Assembly: GCF_014268595.2 (NCBI RefSeq)
Contig: NZ_CP077091.1
Span: 1,014,501 to 1,078,500 of the forward strand
Direction of reading: 5' to 3'
DNA from: Pseudomonas hamedanensis
GTDB taxonomy: Bacteria; Pseudomonadota; Gammaproteobacteria; Pseudomonadales; Pseudomonadaceae
DNA: 64,000 nucleotides
The first letter of the stretch is position 1. Each line of letters begins with the position of its first letter. The position numbers were made by a program, and so were the translations under genes. Shown here piece after piece: positions 36,138 to 45,015 of the stretch. The notes under the pieces are model-generated. The model did not search any database. It saw only the letters and a program-made list of their open reading frames with translations, and was not told the DNA's origin.

Positions 36138-37076
36138 CTACAAGTCAAAGCGATCCACCGCCCGCCGCCGCTCGTTGTCATCGCGCACATCGTAGTTGGC
36201 GGTCGTCTGGATATTGCTGTGATGTGCCAGTTTTTGCGCAATCGACAAGTCGTGCTCTTCGATGACCCGGGTAATGAACGACCGGCGAAAGTCGTGGGGC
36301 ATGATCTTCACCCCGACCTGGGTGCCACGCTGGCGGGCGATGTAGTAGATCGCGTGCTTGGTGATGCGCTCACGAGTGATGTGGTTGCCACGGCGAATAC
36401 GGTTGAACAGAAACGCATCGTCGCTCTCCCCTTCCTTGAGCTGCGAACGCCGCAGTTCCAGCCACGCATCGAGCTTGGCGAACGCCCACGCCGGCGCGTA
36501 CTTGATCAGTTGCTTGTTGCCCTTGCCCGTGACGGTCAGGCTGCGTTCGCTGAAATCGACCTGATTGAGGTCCAGGTCGACCGATTCCGACTTGCGCATG
36601 CCGGTGCCGTACAGCAGCGCAATCACCGCGGCATCGCGCAGCCCTTGCGGCCGCGGGTCGGCCGCGCACACTTCCATCAATTCACGAATCAAGGTGCGCT
36701 TGAGATTACGCCCCTGCGCCAGCCGCGTGCCCGCAATGCCTTTGACCGAGCGGATCTTCAACAGGTGATCCTGAGTGATCAGGCTCATGCGCCAGGCTTC
36801 GTTCATCACGCCGCGCACGGCGTTCACATACAGCGACGAAGTATTGGGCGCGTAACCGTCGGCGCGCAATGCGGCGACCAGGGCGACAACATCCTCGGGC
36901 TGCAACCCGTGCCAGGGGATTTCCTCGATATCAATGTCTTCGAAACCCAGACGGTCGGCAGCGTCCTGCAGGATATAACGCATGGTCAGTTGGCTGGACG
37001 GCGCCAGGCGTGCCAGATACAGCGTCAGCGGATTGGAGTTGGACGGGGTGGATTCAGTACTCGATAAGTCGATCAA
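36138..37076 (-). CDS. Tyrosine recombinase/integrase, stand-alone
   Basis: 312 residues. N-terminal SAM-like domain (NPLTLYLARLAPSSQLTMRY), then the catalytic domain: Arg in GTGMRKSESVDLD, Lys in TGKGNKQ, the HDFRR box, His in LAHHSNIQTTANYD with the nucleophile Tyr in NYD. All five key residues appear present. The start is probably TTG at 37076 (MIDLSSTEST) with AAGG nine bases ahead; the reading can be extended to 37373 but that part has no protein-like character. No phage genes, tRNA or direct repeats flank it, so it is likely a resident chromosomal recombinase. Confidence 0.85.
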   Translation of the reverse strand: MIDLSSTESTPSNSNPLTLYLARLAPSSQLTMRYILQDAADRLGFEDIDIEEIPWHGLQPEDVVALVAALRADGYAPNTSSLYVNAVRGVMNEAWRMSLITQDHLLKIRSVKGIAGTRLAQGRNLKRTLIRELMEVCAADPRPQGLRDAAVIALLYGTGMRKSESVDLDLNQVDFSERSLTVTGKGNKQLIKYAPAWAFAKLDAWLELRRSQLKEGESDDAFLFNRIRRGNHITRERITKHAIYYIARQRGTQVGVKIMPHDFRRSFITRVIEEHDLSIAQKLAHHSNIQTTANYDVRDDNERRRAVDRFDL

Positions 37077-37396
37077 ACGAAACGGCCTTGAAATAGAAAA
37101 CGATTCAACAAAAAACACTGCACGCAGAACATCATTACGGTGGCTTTGGAGACGGAAAGATAAGTAGCCGACCGCTCTGTACGGGCATCTTTGGCAAAAA
37201 ACGGCATGACTCAATAACAGGGGTTGCCGCAAAAGGCCGACAACCTGCCGTTCGTGGGGGCAAAAGTCAATCGGGCATTCCCCGAACGGTCTGCTTCCTC
37301 GCTGACTGCACAGTGTTGCTACCGACAACACACGGTAGGCGAACTGAAACATGACCTTCTTATCCTGACGCAAGGAACAGCGCTCAGGAGTGTTCG
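37077..37396. other. Intergenic region before the second ugd
   Basis: About 320 bases with no gene. It carries the leader of the recombinase on one side and, near the right end, an AlgU-like promoter (37341-37368) for ugd. The rest shows nothing clear. Confidence 0.5.
37341..37368 (+). promoter_or_regulatory. AlgU (sigma-E)-like promoter of ugd
   Basis: GAACTG, 16 bases, TCCTGA. This resembles the AlgU consensus GAACTT-N16-17-TCTGA with one mismatch in the -35 and an extra C in the -10. It lies 29 bases before the ugd start and is the only good promoter in that gap. Confidence 0.4.
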
Positions 37397-38776
37397 ATGA
37401 AAATCACAGTGTTTGGCAGTGGTTATGTCGGTCTGGTGCAAGCGGCAGTGCTGGCAGAGGTTGGTCATGATGTCGTGTGTATGGACATCGACCAGAATAA
37501 AGTCGACCTGTTGCGTCAGGGCCACGTGAGCATCTTCGAACCGGGGCTGGCGAGTCTGGTGCGCGAGGGGCTGGATTCAAAGCGGCTGCAATTTACCCCT
37601 GATGAACAACTCGCGGTGCAGCATGGTCGGGTGGCGTTCATCGCGGTCGGCACGCCCTCGCGCGAAGACGGCTCGGCGGACCTGCGCCATGTGCTGGCGG
37701 TTGGCGACGCCATCGCCCGTCATCGCCAGCAGCCCTTGATCGTCGTGGAAAAATCCACGGTGCCGGTCGGCACCGGCGATGCCCTGCGCACGTACATTGA
37801 AAAAGCGCTGATCAAGGTTGGCCGTCTGCTGCATTTCGATGTGGTGTCCAATCCGGAGTTTCTCAAGGAAGGTTCGGCGGTTGCCGACTGCCGCCGTCCG
37901 GACCGCATCGTTATTGGCTGCGAAGGCGATGCGGTGCGCGATGTGATGCGCGATCTGTACGCGCCGTTCAACCGCAACCACGATCGCATCCTGTTCATGG
38001 ACCTGCGCAGCGCCGAGCTGACCAAGTACGCGGCCAATTGCATGCTCGCGACCAAGATCAGCTTTATCAACCAGATCGCCGAACTGGCCGAACACCTGGG
38101 CGCCGACATTGAATCGGTGCGCCAGGGCATCGGTGCTGACACGCGCATCGGTTATCACTTCATCTATCCCGGCTGCGGATACGGCGGCTCATGTTTCCCC
38201 AAAGACATGCGCGCGCTGATCCACAGCGCCGAGCAGGCACACTGCTCCAGCGATTTGCTGCAAGCGGTCGAAGCGATCAACCAGCGGCAGAAGCACAAGC
38301 TGTTCGAACGCATCAATGCCTTCTACAAAGGCGAGCTGCGCGGCAAGACCTTCGCCCTGTGGGGCCTGGCGTTCAAACCCAATACCGACGACATGCGCGA
38401 TGCGCCGAGCCGGGTGCTGCTGGAAGCGTTGTGGGCCGCCGGCGCCAGCGTTCGCGCGTTTGACCCGGAGGCCATGCAGGAAACCCAAAAGCTGTATCCG
38501 GACCAATCAAAACTGCTGTTGATGGGCACCCCGGAATCGGTCCTGCCCGGCGCCGATGCGCTGATCATCTGCACCGAATGGCAGCAGTTCAAGGCACCGG
38601 ACTTTGACCTGATCAAGCAACGCCTCAACAGTCCGGTGATTTTCGACGGGCGCAACCTGTACGACGCCGACCGCCTGGCGCGCAACGGCTTCCAATACTT
38701 CCCGATGGGCCGCGGTGAATCGCGCAAATTGCCGATTTCGTTGCAACAGTGGACGCACGCCTCGGACGTCGCGTGA
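37397..38776 (+). CDS. ugd: UDP-glucose 6-dehydrogenase, second copy
   Basis: 459 residues. All landmarks of the family: GSGYVGLVQAAVLAEVGH at the N-terminus, [16 protein letters not shown], the [17 protein letters not shown] region and the catalytic Cys in [10 protein letters not shown] (about residue 264). CAGGAG seven bases before the ATG supports the start. By eye it is roughly 60-65 percent identical to the EPS-locus copy at 17009, so they are diverged paralogues rather than a recent duplication. Likely supplies UDP-glucuronate for another polymer or for lipid A sugar modification. It stands alone. Confidence 0.95.
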   Translation: MKITVFGSGYVGLVQAAVLAEVGHDVVCMDIDQNKVDLLRQGHVSIFEPGLASLVREGLDSKRLQFTPDEQLAVQHGRVAFIAVGTPSREDGSADLRHVLAVGDAIARHRQQPLIVVEKSTVPVGTGDALRTYIEKALIKVGRLLHFDVVSNPEFLKEGSAVADCRRPDRIVIGCEGDAVRDVMRDLYAPFNRNHDRILFMDLRSAELTKYAANCMLATKISFINQIAELAEHLGADIESVRQGIGADTRIGYHFIYPGCGYGGSCFPKDMRALIHSAEQAHCSSDLLQAVEAINQRQKHKLFERINAFYKGELRGKTFALWGLAFKPNTDDMRDAPSRVLLEALWAAGASVRAFDPEAMQETQKLYPDQSKLLLMGTPESVLPGADALIICTEWQQFKAPDFDLIKQRLNSPVIFDGRNLYDADRLARNGFQYFPMGRGESRKLPISLQQWTHASDVA

Positions 38777-38842
38777 ACAAAGCAAGGCCTCTCCCAAATT
38801 GGTTTTGTGATGGTCAGTAATAGCTCTGGCGCACTCCGAAAC

Positions 38843-39204
38843 TGTGGGAGCGAGCTTGCTCGCGAAGGCGGCTTGTCAGTCGATATCTGTGCTGACTGAC
38901 CCACCGCTTCCGGGAGCAAGCCCCCTCCCACATTGGTTTTTTTGGTGGTCAGCAATTGCCCCGGCGCACCCCAAACCTGTGGGAGCAAGCCCCTCCCACA
39001 ATTGGTTTTGTGATGATCAGTAATAACTCTGTTGCACTCCAAACCTGTGGGAGCGGGCTTGCTCGCGAAGGCGGCCTGTCAGTCGATATCAGTGCTGACT
39101 GACCCACCGCCTCCGGGAGCAAGCCCCCTCCCACATTGGTTTTGTGGTGGGTAGTAAATAGCCCTGGTGTTCACCAGACCTTTGGGAGCAAGCTCCTGCC
39201 ACAG
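38843..39204. repeat. REPIN cluster after ugd
   Basis: Two long REPINs (about 38845-38935 and 39047-39137), each a GTGGGAGC..GAGCTTGCTCGC-type arm joined through a similar core (GTCAGTCGATATC-GTGCTGACTGACCCACCGC) to an inverted arm, plus two single REP copies at about 38980 and 39183. Spacers such as GGTCAGTAATAGCTCTGG and ATTGGTTTTGTGATG recur, so the array grew by local duplication. Confidence 0.9.
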
Positions 39205-39287
39205 ATATGTCTCAGCTTGACCGGCAGAGCCTGCACAGAGAGGATAGCGTTCGCCCGCCCGGCTTTGAAATAAGGACATTGACCTCC

Positions 39288-40466
39288 GTGGCCACCTACT
39301 CGCGCCTCATCCGCCGCTTGATGATCAGTTCGTTGAGCGTCGTCATCAGCCGCGCCCTGATCAGCCCGTTGTTGACCTTGTTCCTCAGCAACACTCTCGG
39401 GCTCAACCCCCAGGACGTCGGGCTGTTGCTGGGGATCGCGGTATTCAGCGCCACGTTACTTTCGCTTTACGGCGGTTACATCATCGACCGCCTGGACAAG
39501 CGCCGCCTGCTGATCCTGACCATGCTCTCAAGCGGGATCGGCCTGATCCTGCTGACCTTCGCACAGAACCTGTATCTGACCACCCTGGTGCTGATCATCA
39601 GCGAAACGGCGTCTGCCCTGTTCCTGATCTGCTCCAAGGCCATCCTTAGTGAAAACCTGCCGGTGGGCCAACGGGTCAAGGCGTTTTCCCTCAATTACAC
39701 GTTGACCAATATCGGCTATGCAGTCGGTCCGATGATCGGCGTGGTGATTGCCGGTGTAGAGCCTGCGGCGCCGTTTCTGGTCGCAGGGGCAATTGCCATT
39801 GGCAGCATTTTTCTGTTGCTCGGCGTCGGCAGGGACGCCAAGCCGGAATCATCGATCAACCCACCTCCGAGCTTTGTGAACACGCTGGTCATTCTGAAAA
39901 ACGACCGCACGATGGTCCTGTTCACCCTCGGTTGCCTGCTCAGCACCTTGGTGCACGGGCGCTTCACCTTGTATTTGTCGCAATACCTGTTGGTCACCCA
40001 CACCCAGCAACAAACGCTCGACACCATGGCCGCCCTGCTCGCCTGCAACGCGATCACCGTAATCCTGCTGCAATATCAGGTCGGCCGTTTGCTGACCCGC
40101 GAACGCCTGCGCCACTGGATTGCCGGCGGCACCGCCCTGTTCATCGTTGGGCTGATCGGCTTCAGTCTGGCCGACAGTCTCGTCGGTTGGTGCGTGGCGA
40201 TGTTCATCTTTACCCTGGGCGAGATGATCATCTATCCCGCAGACTTTCTATTTGTCGACACGCTGGCCCCGGAACACTTGCGCGGCAGCTACTACGGCGC
40301 GCAGAACCTGGCGGCACTGGGCGGTGCGGCCAGCCCGGTCATATGCGGTTTTCTGTTGATGCACACGCCGGCGCCAAGCATGTTTTACGCTTTGAGCGCA
40401 TTGGCCGCAGTAGGCGGCTACTTGTGTTTCATGAGCGGTCGACGCATCGCCATAGCTCAAAAATAA
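39288..40466 (+). CDS. MFS transporter
   Basis: 392 residues with twelve predicted membrane segments. The A-like motif is GGYIIDRLDKRRLLIL in loop 2-3 and a weaker one lies in the second half. This pattern, with LSNTLGLNPQDVGLLLGIAV at helices 1-2, resembles MFS drug or multi-substrate exporters. The start is uncertain: GTG at 39288 follows AAGGA by 11 bases, while an ATG at 39207 lies in REP sequence. Substrate unknown. The gene stands alone and is preceded by a REPIN array. Confidence 0.85.
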   Translation: MATYSRLIRRLMISSLSVVISRALISPLLTLFLSNTLGLNPQDVGLLLGIAVFSATLLSLYGGYIIDRLDKRRLLILTMLSSGIGLILLTFAQNLYLTTLVLIISETASALFLICSKAILSENLPVGQRVKAFSLNYTLTNIGYAVGPMIGVVIAGVEPAAPFLVAGAIAIGSIFLLLGVGRDAKPESSINPPPSFVNTLVILKNDRTMVLFTLGCLLSTLVHGRFTLYLSQYLLVTHTQQQTLDTMAALLACNAITVILLQYQVGRLLTRERLRHWIAGGTALFIVGLIGFSLADSLVGWCVAMFIFTLGEMIIYPADFLFVDTLAPEHLRGSYYGAQNLAALGGAASPVICGFLLMHTPAPSMFYALSALAAVGGYLCFMSGRRIAIAQK

Positions 40467-40508
40467 TGCACTAAAGCTGCATTTATATGAATTTGTCAGC
40501 ATCGTCAC

Positions 40509-40532
40509 GGAACGGCACACTGTGTGCGTTCC
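40509..40532. promoter_or_regulatory. Hairpin after the MFS gene
   Basis: GGAACG-g-CACAC pairs with GTGTG-CGTTCC around a very small loop. It could help end the MFS transcript, although no T-run follows directly. Confidence 0.4.
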
Positions 40533-40562
40533 TCCCCCAATGTTGGAACGCTTCGAGGGCTT

Positions 40563-40592
40563 TCCGGATTTGCCGGACAAGTCCTTTTTTTT
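40563..40592 (+). terminator. Weak terminator before the HPP gene
   Basis: TCCGG-ATTTG-CCGGA hairpin, then CAAGTCC and eight T residues. The stem is short, so it may only attenuate. It lies between the MFS gene and the HPP-family gene. Confidence 0.35.
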
Positions 40593-40621
40593 GCCCGGAT
40601 TTTGTTAAGGATCGGTTCTAC

Positions 40622-41311
40622 ATGCTTGCTCGCTGGTTGCCCGCCGCCATCAACACCCGCCCCTCCGAATGGAGCCGCGCCGCCATCGGCATGGCGCTGG
40701 GCACGCTGTTCAGCGTGTGGCTGTGTGCCCAGGTGTTCGGTCATGAAGTCGCTTATCACCTGATCGGCCCATTAGGCGCGTCGGCCGTGCTGCTGTTCGC
40801 CGTCTCCTCCGGCGCCCTCGCCCAGCCTTGGTCGATTCTCGGTGGCTATCTGTGTGCCGGCGTCGTTGCGTTGCTGGTCGCTCACGTACTCGGGCGCACC
40901 CTCGGCAGCGCCTGTCTGGCGGCGGGCATGGCGCTGATCCTGATGTGCTGGCTGCGTTGCCTGCACCCACCGGCCGGCGCCCTCGCGCTGACGCTGGTGC
41001 TGGCCGACCCCGCGACCATCGCCCTGGACTGGAAAGCCATGGAACCGGTGATGCTCGGCGCGGCGTGCATGCTTGCCAGCGCCCTGGCCTACAACAACCT
41101 GACGCGCATTCGCTACCCGAAACGCCCGGCCGATCCGGCCCCGCCGGTGGTTCCGGTCGACAGCCAGGCCATTACCGCCGAAGACCTCAAGCGCGCATTG
41201 GCAGACATGGAAGCCTTCATCGACGTCACCCCCGAAGACCTCGAACGGCTGATCCACGCCACCGAACTGCACGCCAAGCGCCGCAGCATCGGCGAAGTCT
41301 TCACCCGCTGA
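40622..41311 (+). CDS. HPP-family membrane protein
   Basis: 229 residues. Four hydrophobic segments (about 25-150) with the signature CLHPPAGALALTL (His-Pro-Pro), typical of the HPP family, some plant members of which carry nitrite across membranes. A cytoplasmic tail (about 165-229) has acidic helices ITAEDLKRALADMEAF and DVTPEDLERLI. The ATG at 40622 with AAGGAT nine bases ahead is chosen over a longer reading from 40487. Transport substrate unknown. Confidence 0.85.
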   Translation: MLARWLPAAINTRPSEWSRAAIGMALGTLFSVWLCAQVFGHEVAYHLIGPLGASAVLLFAVSSGALAQPWSILGGYLCAGVVALLVAHVLGRTLGSACLAAGMALILMCWLRCLHPPAGALALTLVLADPATIALDWKAMEPVMLGAACMLASALAYNNLTRIRYPKRPADPAPPVVPVDSQAITAEDLKRALADMEAFIDVTPEDLERLIHATELHAKRRSIGEVFTR

Positions 41312-41364
41312 CACAGCAAACGCCGCCCCGTACGCACTGACCGCACGCACAGACCGTAGAAGCC

Positions 41365-41450
41365 GTAGGAGCTGACGAGTGCAACGAGGCTGCGATCTTT
41401 TGATCTTGCTCTCTAAAGATCAAAAGATCGCAGCCTTCGGCAGCTCCTAC
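41365..41450. repeat. Palindromic repeat with GATCAAAAGATCGCAGCC core
   Basis: GTAGGAGCTG..GGCTGCGATCTTTTGATC and its inverse AAAGATCAAAAGATCGCAGCC..CAGCTCCTAC form an 86-base hairpin. A half copy of the same element lies at 61455-61487. Confidence 0.9.
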
Positions 41451-41590
41451 CCAAACCGCAACCATAAGATAAAAATGCAGACTCCCCCTGCACATATCCG
41501 CGTTGTACAAGGCAAATTTGCACTGTTAGGATCCGTTAACGCTCGCGCGCGAGCTTCTCGAATAAAGACAATAAAAGCAGGGAGTTACTG

Positions 41591-42697
41591 ATGACAGCTC
41601 AGGCTTCATCCCCGCGGACCGAGTCCATGGATGCCACGCAAAACGAAGTGCTGGCCGAGGTGCGCAACCACATCGGGCACCTGACCCTCAATCGCCCCGC
41701 CGGCCTCAACGCCATCACCCTCGACATGGTGCGCCAGCTGCAACGCCAGCTCGACGCCTGGGCGACGGACGCCGATGTCAACGCGGTGGTCCTGCGCGGT
41801 GCCGGCGAGAAAGCGTTCTGTGCCGGTGGCGATATTCGTTCGCTGTACGACAGTTACAAAAGCGGCGACACCCTGCACGAAGATTTCTTCGTCGAGGAAT
41901 ACGCCCTCGACCTGACCCTTCATCACTACCGCAAACCGGTGCTGGCCTTGATGGACGGTTTCGTCCTCGGCGGCGGCATGGGCCTGGTGCAAGGCGCCGA
42001 CCTGCGGGTGGTCACCGAGAAAAGTCGTCTGGCGATGCCGGAAGTTGCCATCGGCTATTTCCCGGATGTCGGCGGCAGCTATTTTCTCTCGCGCATTCCC
42101 GGCGAACTGGGGATTTACCTGGGTGTCAGCGGCGTGCAGATTCGTGCAGCCGATGCGTTGTACTGCGGGCTGGCCGACTGGTACCTGGACAGCAACAAAC
42201 TGTCGCTGCTCGACGAGAAACTCGACCAGATGGAGTGGCAGGACACGCCGCTCAAGGCCCTGCAGAACCTGCTGGCAAAACACGCCGTGCAGACCCTGCC
42301 TGATGCGCCGCTGCAAACGCTGCGCCCGGTCATCGACCACTTTTTCGCCTTGCCCGACGTGCCAAGCATGGTCGAGCAACTGCGTGCCGTAACCGTCGCC
42401 GACAGCCATGAATGGGCCACCGCCACGGCCGATCTGCTCGAAACCCGCTCGCCGCTGGCCATGGCGGTGACTCTGGAAATGCTCCGTCGCGGTCGCCACT
42501 TGAGCCTGGAGCACTGCTTTGCCCTTGAACTGCATCTGGATCGCCAGTGGTTCGCCCGTGGCGACTTGATTGAAGGCGTCCGCGCGCTGCTGATCGACAA
42601 GGACAAGTCACCTCGCTGGAACCCGCCAACCCTCGCAGGGCTGGACGCGGCGAAGGTTGCGAGTTTCTTCCACGGTTTTGATGAAAGCGGGAACTGA
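41591..42697 (+). CDS. 3-hydroxyisobutyryl-CoA hydrolase
   Basis: 368 residues, crotonase fold. It releases 3-hydroxyisobutyrate in valine breakdown. The oxyanion-hole regions FCAGGDIRSLYD and LMDGFVLGGGMGL, and the family blocks AMPEVAIGYFPDVGGSYFLSR with its Glu/Asp pair, separate hydrolases from hydratases. GGGAG stands seven bases before the ATG. It lies three bases upstream of an acyl-CoA dehydrogenase gene. Confidence in family is high; the exact substrate is inferred from the pairing. Confidence 0.9.
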   Translation: MTAQASSPRTESMDATQNEVLAEVRNHIGHLTLNRPAGLNAITLDMVRQLQRQLDAWATDADVNAVVLRGAGEKAFCAGGDIRSLYDSYKSGDTLHEDFFVEEYALDLTLHHYRKPVLALMDGFVLGGGMGLVQGADLRVVTEKSRLAMPEVAIGYFPDVGGSYFLSRIPGELGIYLGVSGVQIRAADALYCGLADWYLDSNKLSLLDEKLDQMEWQDTPLKALQNLLAKHAVQTLPDAPLQTLRPVIDHFFALPDVPSMVEQLRAVTVADSHEWATATADLLETRSPLAMAVTLEMLRRGRHLSLEHCFALELHLDRQWFARGDLIEGVRALLIDKDKSPRWNPPTLAGLDAAKVASFFHGFDESGN

Positions 42698-42700
42698 GCC

Positions 42701-43852
42701 ATGCACGATCTCGAACTGACTGAAGAACAAGTGATGATCCGCGACATGGCCCGGGACTTTGCCCGCGGCGAAATCGCCCCCCACGCGCAAGCCTGGGAAA
42801 AGGCCGGCTGGATCGACGACGCCCTGGTTGCGAAAATGGGCGAGCTGGGCCTGCTCGGCATGGTGGTGCCTGAAGAATGGGGCGGCACTTACGTGGATTA
42901 CGTCGCTTACGCACTGGCCGTGGAAGAGATTTCTGCCGGCGACGGCGCGACGGGCGCGTTCATGAGCATCCATAACTCGGTCGGCTGCGGTCCGGTGCTC
43001 AACTACGGCAGCGAAGCACAGAAACAGACCTGGCTGGCATCGCTGGCCAGCGGTGAAACCATCGGTTGCTTCTGCCTGACCGAACCGCAAGCGGGTTCCG
43101 AAGCGCACAACCTGCGCACCCGCGCTGAATTGCGTGACGGCCAATGGGTGATCAACGGCGCCAAGCAATTTGTCAGCAACGGCAAGCGGGCGAAACTCGC
43201 GATCGTGTTCGCCGTGACCGATCCGGACCTGGGCAAGAAAGGCCTCTCGGCGTTTCTGGTGCCGACCGACACACCGGGATTTATCGTCGACCGCACTGAG
43301 CACAAAATGGGTATCCGCGCGTCCGATACCTGCGCGGTGACGCTCAATAACTGCGCCGTTCCTGAAGCAAATCTGCTGGGTGAGCGCGGCAAGGGTCTGG
43401 CGATCGCCCTGTCCAACCTAGAAGGCGGTCGCATCGGTATCGCCGCACAAGCACTGGGCATCGCCCGGGCGGCGTTCGAAGCGGCGCTGGCGTATTCGAA
43501 AGACCGGGTGCAGTTCGACAAACCGATCATCGAGCACCAGAGCATCGCCAATCTGCTGGCGGACATGCACATGCAAATCAACGCAGCCCGGTTGATGATT
43601 CTGCATGCGGCGCGGTTGCGCACGGCGGGCAAACCCTGCCTGTCCGAGGCGTCGCAGGCCAAGCTGTTTGCTTCGGAAATGGCCGAGAAAGTGTGTTCCT
43701 CTGCGATCCAGATTCATGGCGGGTACGGCTATCTCGAAGATTACCCGGTCGAGAAGTACTACCGCGATGCGCGAATTACCCAGATTTATGAAGGGTCGAG
43801 CGAGATTCAACGGATGGTGATTGCGCGGGATCTGAAAAACTATCAGCTCTAA
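42701..43852 (+). CDS. Acyl-CoA dehydrogenase, probably isobutyryl-CoA
   Basis: 383 residues, FAD enzyme. Hallmarks: [15 protein letters not shown] (about 118-132), the [10 protein letters not shown] region, and the C-terminal [20 protein letters not shown] with the catalytic-Glu region [15 protein letters not shown]. It forms a two-gene unit with the hydrolase, which points to isobutyryl-CoA from valine. It is 42 percent or so similar by eye to the minus-strand dehydrogenase at 45016, so the two serve different branched substrates. Confidence 0.88.
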   Translation: MHDLELTEEQVMIRDMARDFARGEIAPHAQAWEKAGWIDDALVAKMGELGLLGMVVPEEWGGTYVDYVAYALAVEEISAGDGATGAFMSIHNSVGCGPVLNYGSEAQKQTWLASLASGETIGCFCLTEPQAGSEAHNLRTRAELRDGQWVINGAKQFVSNGKRAKLAIVFAVTDPDLGKKGLSAFLVPTDTPGFIVDRTEHKMGIRASDTCAVTLNNCAVPEANLLGERGKGLAIALSNLEGGRIGIAAQALGIARAAFEAALAYSKDRVQFDKPIIEHQSIANLLADMHMQINAARLMILHAARLRTAGKPCLSEASQAKLFASEMAEKVCSSAIQIHGGYGYLEDYPVEKYYRDARITQIYEGSSEIQRMVIARDLKNYQL

Positions 43853-43912
43853 AAGCTTCGCGAGCAGGCTCGCTCCCACAGGGAATGTGTGTGTGTGCAG
43901 CGCAGACTCAGT

Positions 43913-44215
43913 GTGGGAGGGGGCTTGCTCCCGTAGGCGGTGGGTCAGTCAGCAGATAGAGTGACTGACAAACCGCCATCGCGAGCAGGCTCACTCCTAC
44001 AGGTTCCGGTGTGTGCCGTAGTTATTACGACCCACTGCAAAATCCATGTGGGAGGGGGCGTGCTCCCGAAGGCAGTGGGTCAGTCAGCAGATAGAGTGAC
44101 TGACAAACCGCCATCGCGACCAGGCTCACTCCTACAGGTTCCGGTGTGTGCCGTAGTTATTACGACCCACTGCAAAATCCCTGTGGGAGCGAGCCTGCTC
44201 GCGAAGGCGTCAGCC
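43913..44215. repeat. Tandem 135-bp REPIN repeat
   Basis: GTGGGAGG occurs at 43913 and 44048 and the matching GTGGGAGC at 44183, an exact 135-base period twice. Each unit holds a REP arm, a GTGGGTCAGTCAGCAGATAG core, an inverted REP arm and the spacer GTTCCGGTGTGTGCCGTAGT. The two complete units differ at only a few bases, so the duplication is young. A further REP copy lies at about 43858-43883. Confidence 0.9.
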
Positions 44216-44226
44216 CGGGCGCTACA

Positions 44227-45000
44227 TCACTTGCCCCGGAACACCGGATCGCGCTTACCGACAAACGCGGCCATCCCTTCCTTCTGATCCTGGGTGGCAA
44301 ACGCCGCATGGAACACCCGGCGCTCAAAGCGTACGCCTTCAGTCAGGTTCACTTCAAAAGCGCGGTTGACGCTTTCCTTGATCATCATCGCAATCGGCAG
44401 TGACTTGCTGGCAATCACCGCCGCAACCTTCAGCGCTTCTTCCAGCAATTCATCGCTCGGCACGATGCGCGCGACGATGCCACAGCGCTCGGCTTCCACG
44501 GCATCGATCATGCGCCCGCTCAGGCACATGTCCATGGCTTTGGCCTTGCCCACGGCGCGGGTCAGGCGCTGGGTGCCGCCCATGCCCGGAAGGACGCCAA
44601 GGTTGATTTCCGGTTGGCCGAATCTGGCGTTGTCGCCGGCCAGAATGAAGTCGCACATCAGCGCCAGTTCACACCCCCCGCCAAGAGCAAAGCCGTTGAC
44701 CGCGGCGATGATCGGCTTGCGTCGGTTGGCGACGCGATCGCTGTCGCTGAACAGATCGTCCATGTAGATCTGCGGATAGGTCAGCTCGGCCATTTCCTTG
44801 ATGTCAGCGCCGGCAGCGAAAGCTTTTTTAGAACCCGTGAGGACGATGCAGCCAATGTGCGCGTCGGCTTCCAGCGCGTCGAGGGCGTGGTTCACTTCGC
44901 TGACCAGTTGCGCGTTCAAGGCATTCAGCGCCTGGGGCCGGTTGAGGGTAATCAGGCCAACGCGGTCGCGGATTTCCAGGAGGATCGTTTCGTAAGTCAT
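44227..45000 (-). CDS. Enoyl-CoA hydratase
   Basis: 257 residues, crotonase fold. Oxyanion-hole motifs [14 protein letters not shown] and [19 protein letters not shown]; the catalytic Glu pair lies in [19 protein letters not shown]. That is the standard hydratase arrangement. It is last in an isoleucine-type operon with acyl-CoA dehydrogenase, thiolase, 3-hydroxyacyl dehydrogenase and acyl-CoA synthetase, so tiglyl-CoA is the likely substrate. It is 15 bases after the dehydrogenase gene. Confidence 0.92.
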   Translation of the reverse strand: MTYETILLEIRDRVGLITLNRPQALNALNAQLVSEVNHALDALEADAHIGCIVLTGSKKAFAAGADIKEMAELTYPQIYMDDLFSDSDRVANRRKPIIAAVNGFALGGGCELALMCDFILAGDNARFGQPEINLGVLPGMGGTQRLTRAVGKAKAMDMCLSGRMIDAVEAERCGIVARIVPSDELLEEALKVAAVIASKSLPIAMMIKESVNRAFEVNLTEGVRFERRVFHAAFATQDQKEGMAAFVGKRDPVFRGK

Positions 45001-45015
45001 GAATAAAATTCCTTG

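Noticed and set aside
37077..37373. 99-residue N-terminal extension of the tyrosine recombinase
   Set aside because: The extra part has many Cys and Arg without structure and overlaps the second ugd leader; a TTG with AAGG at 37076 gives the usual length.
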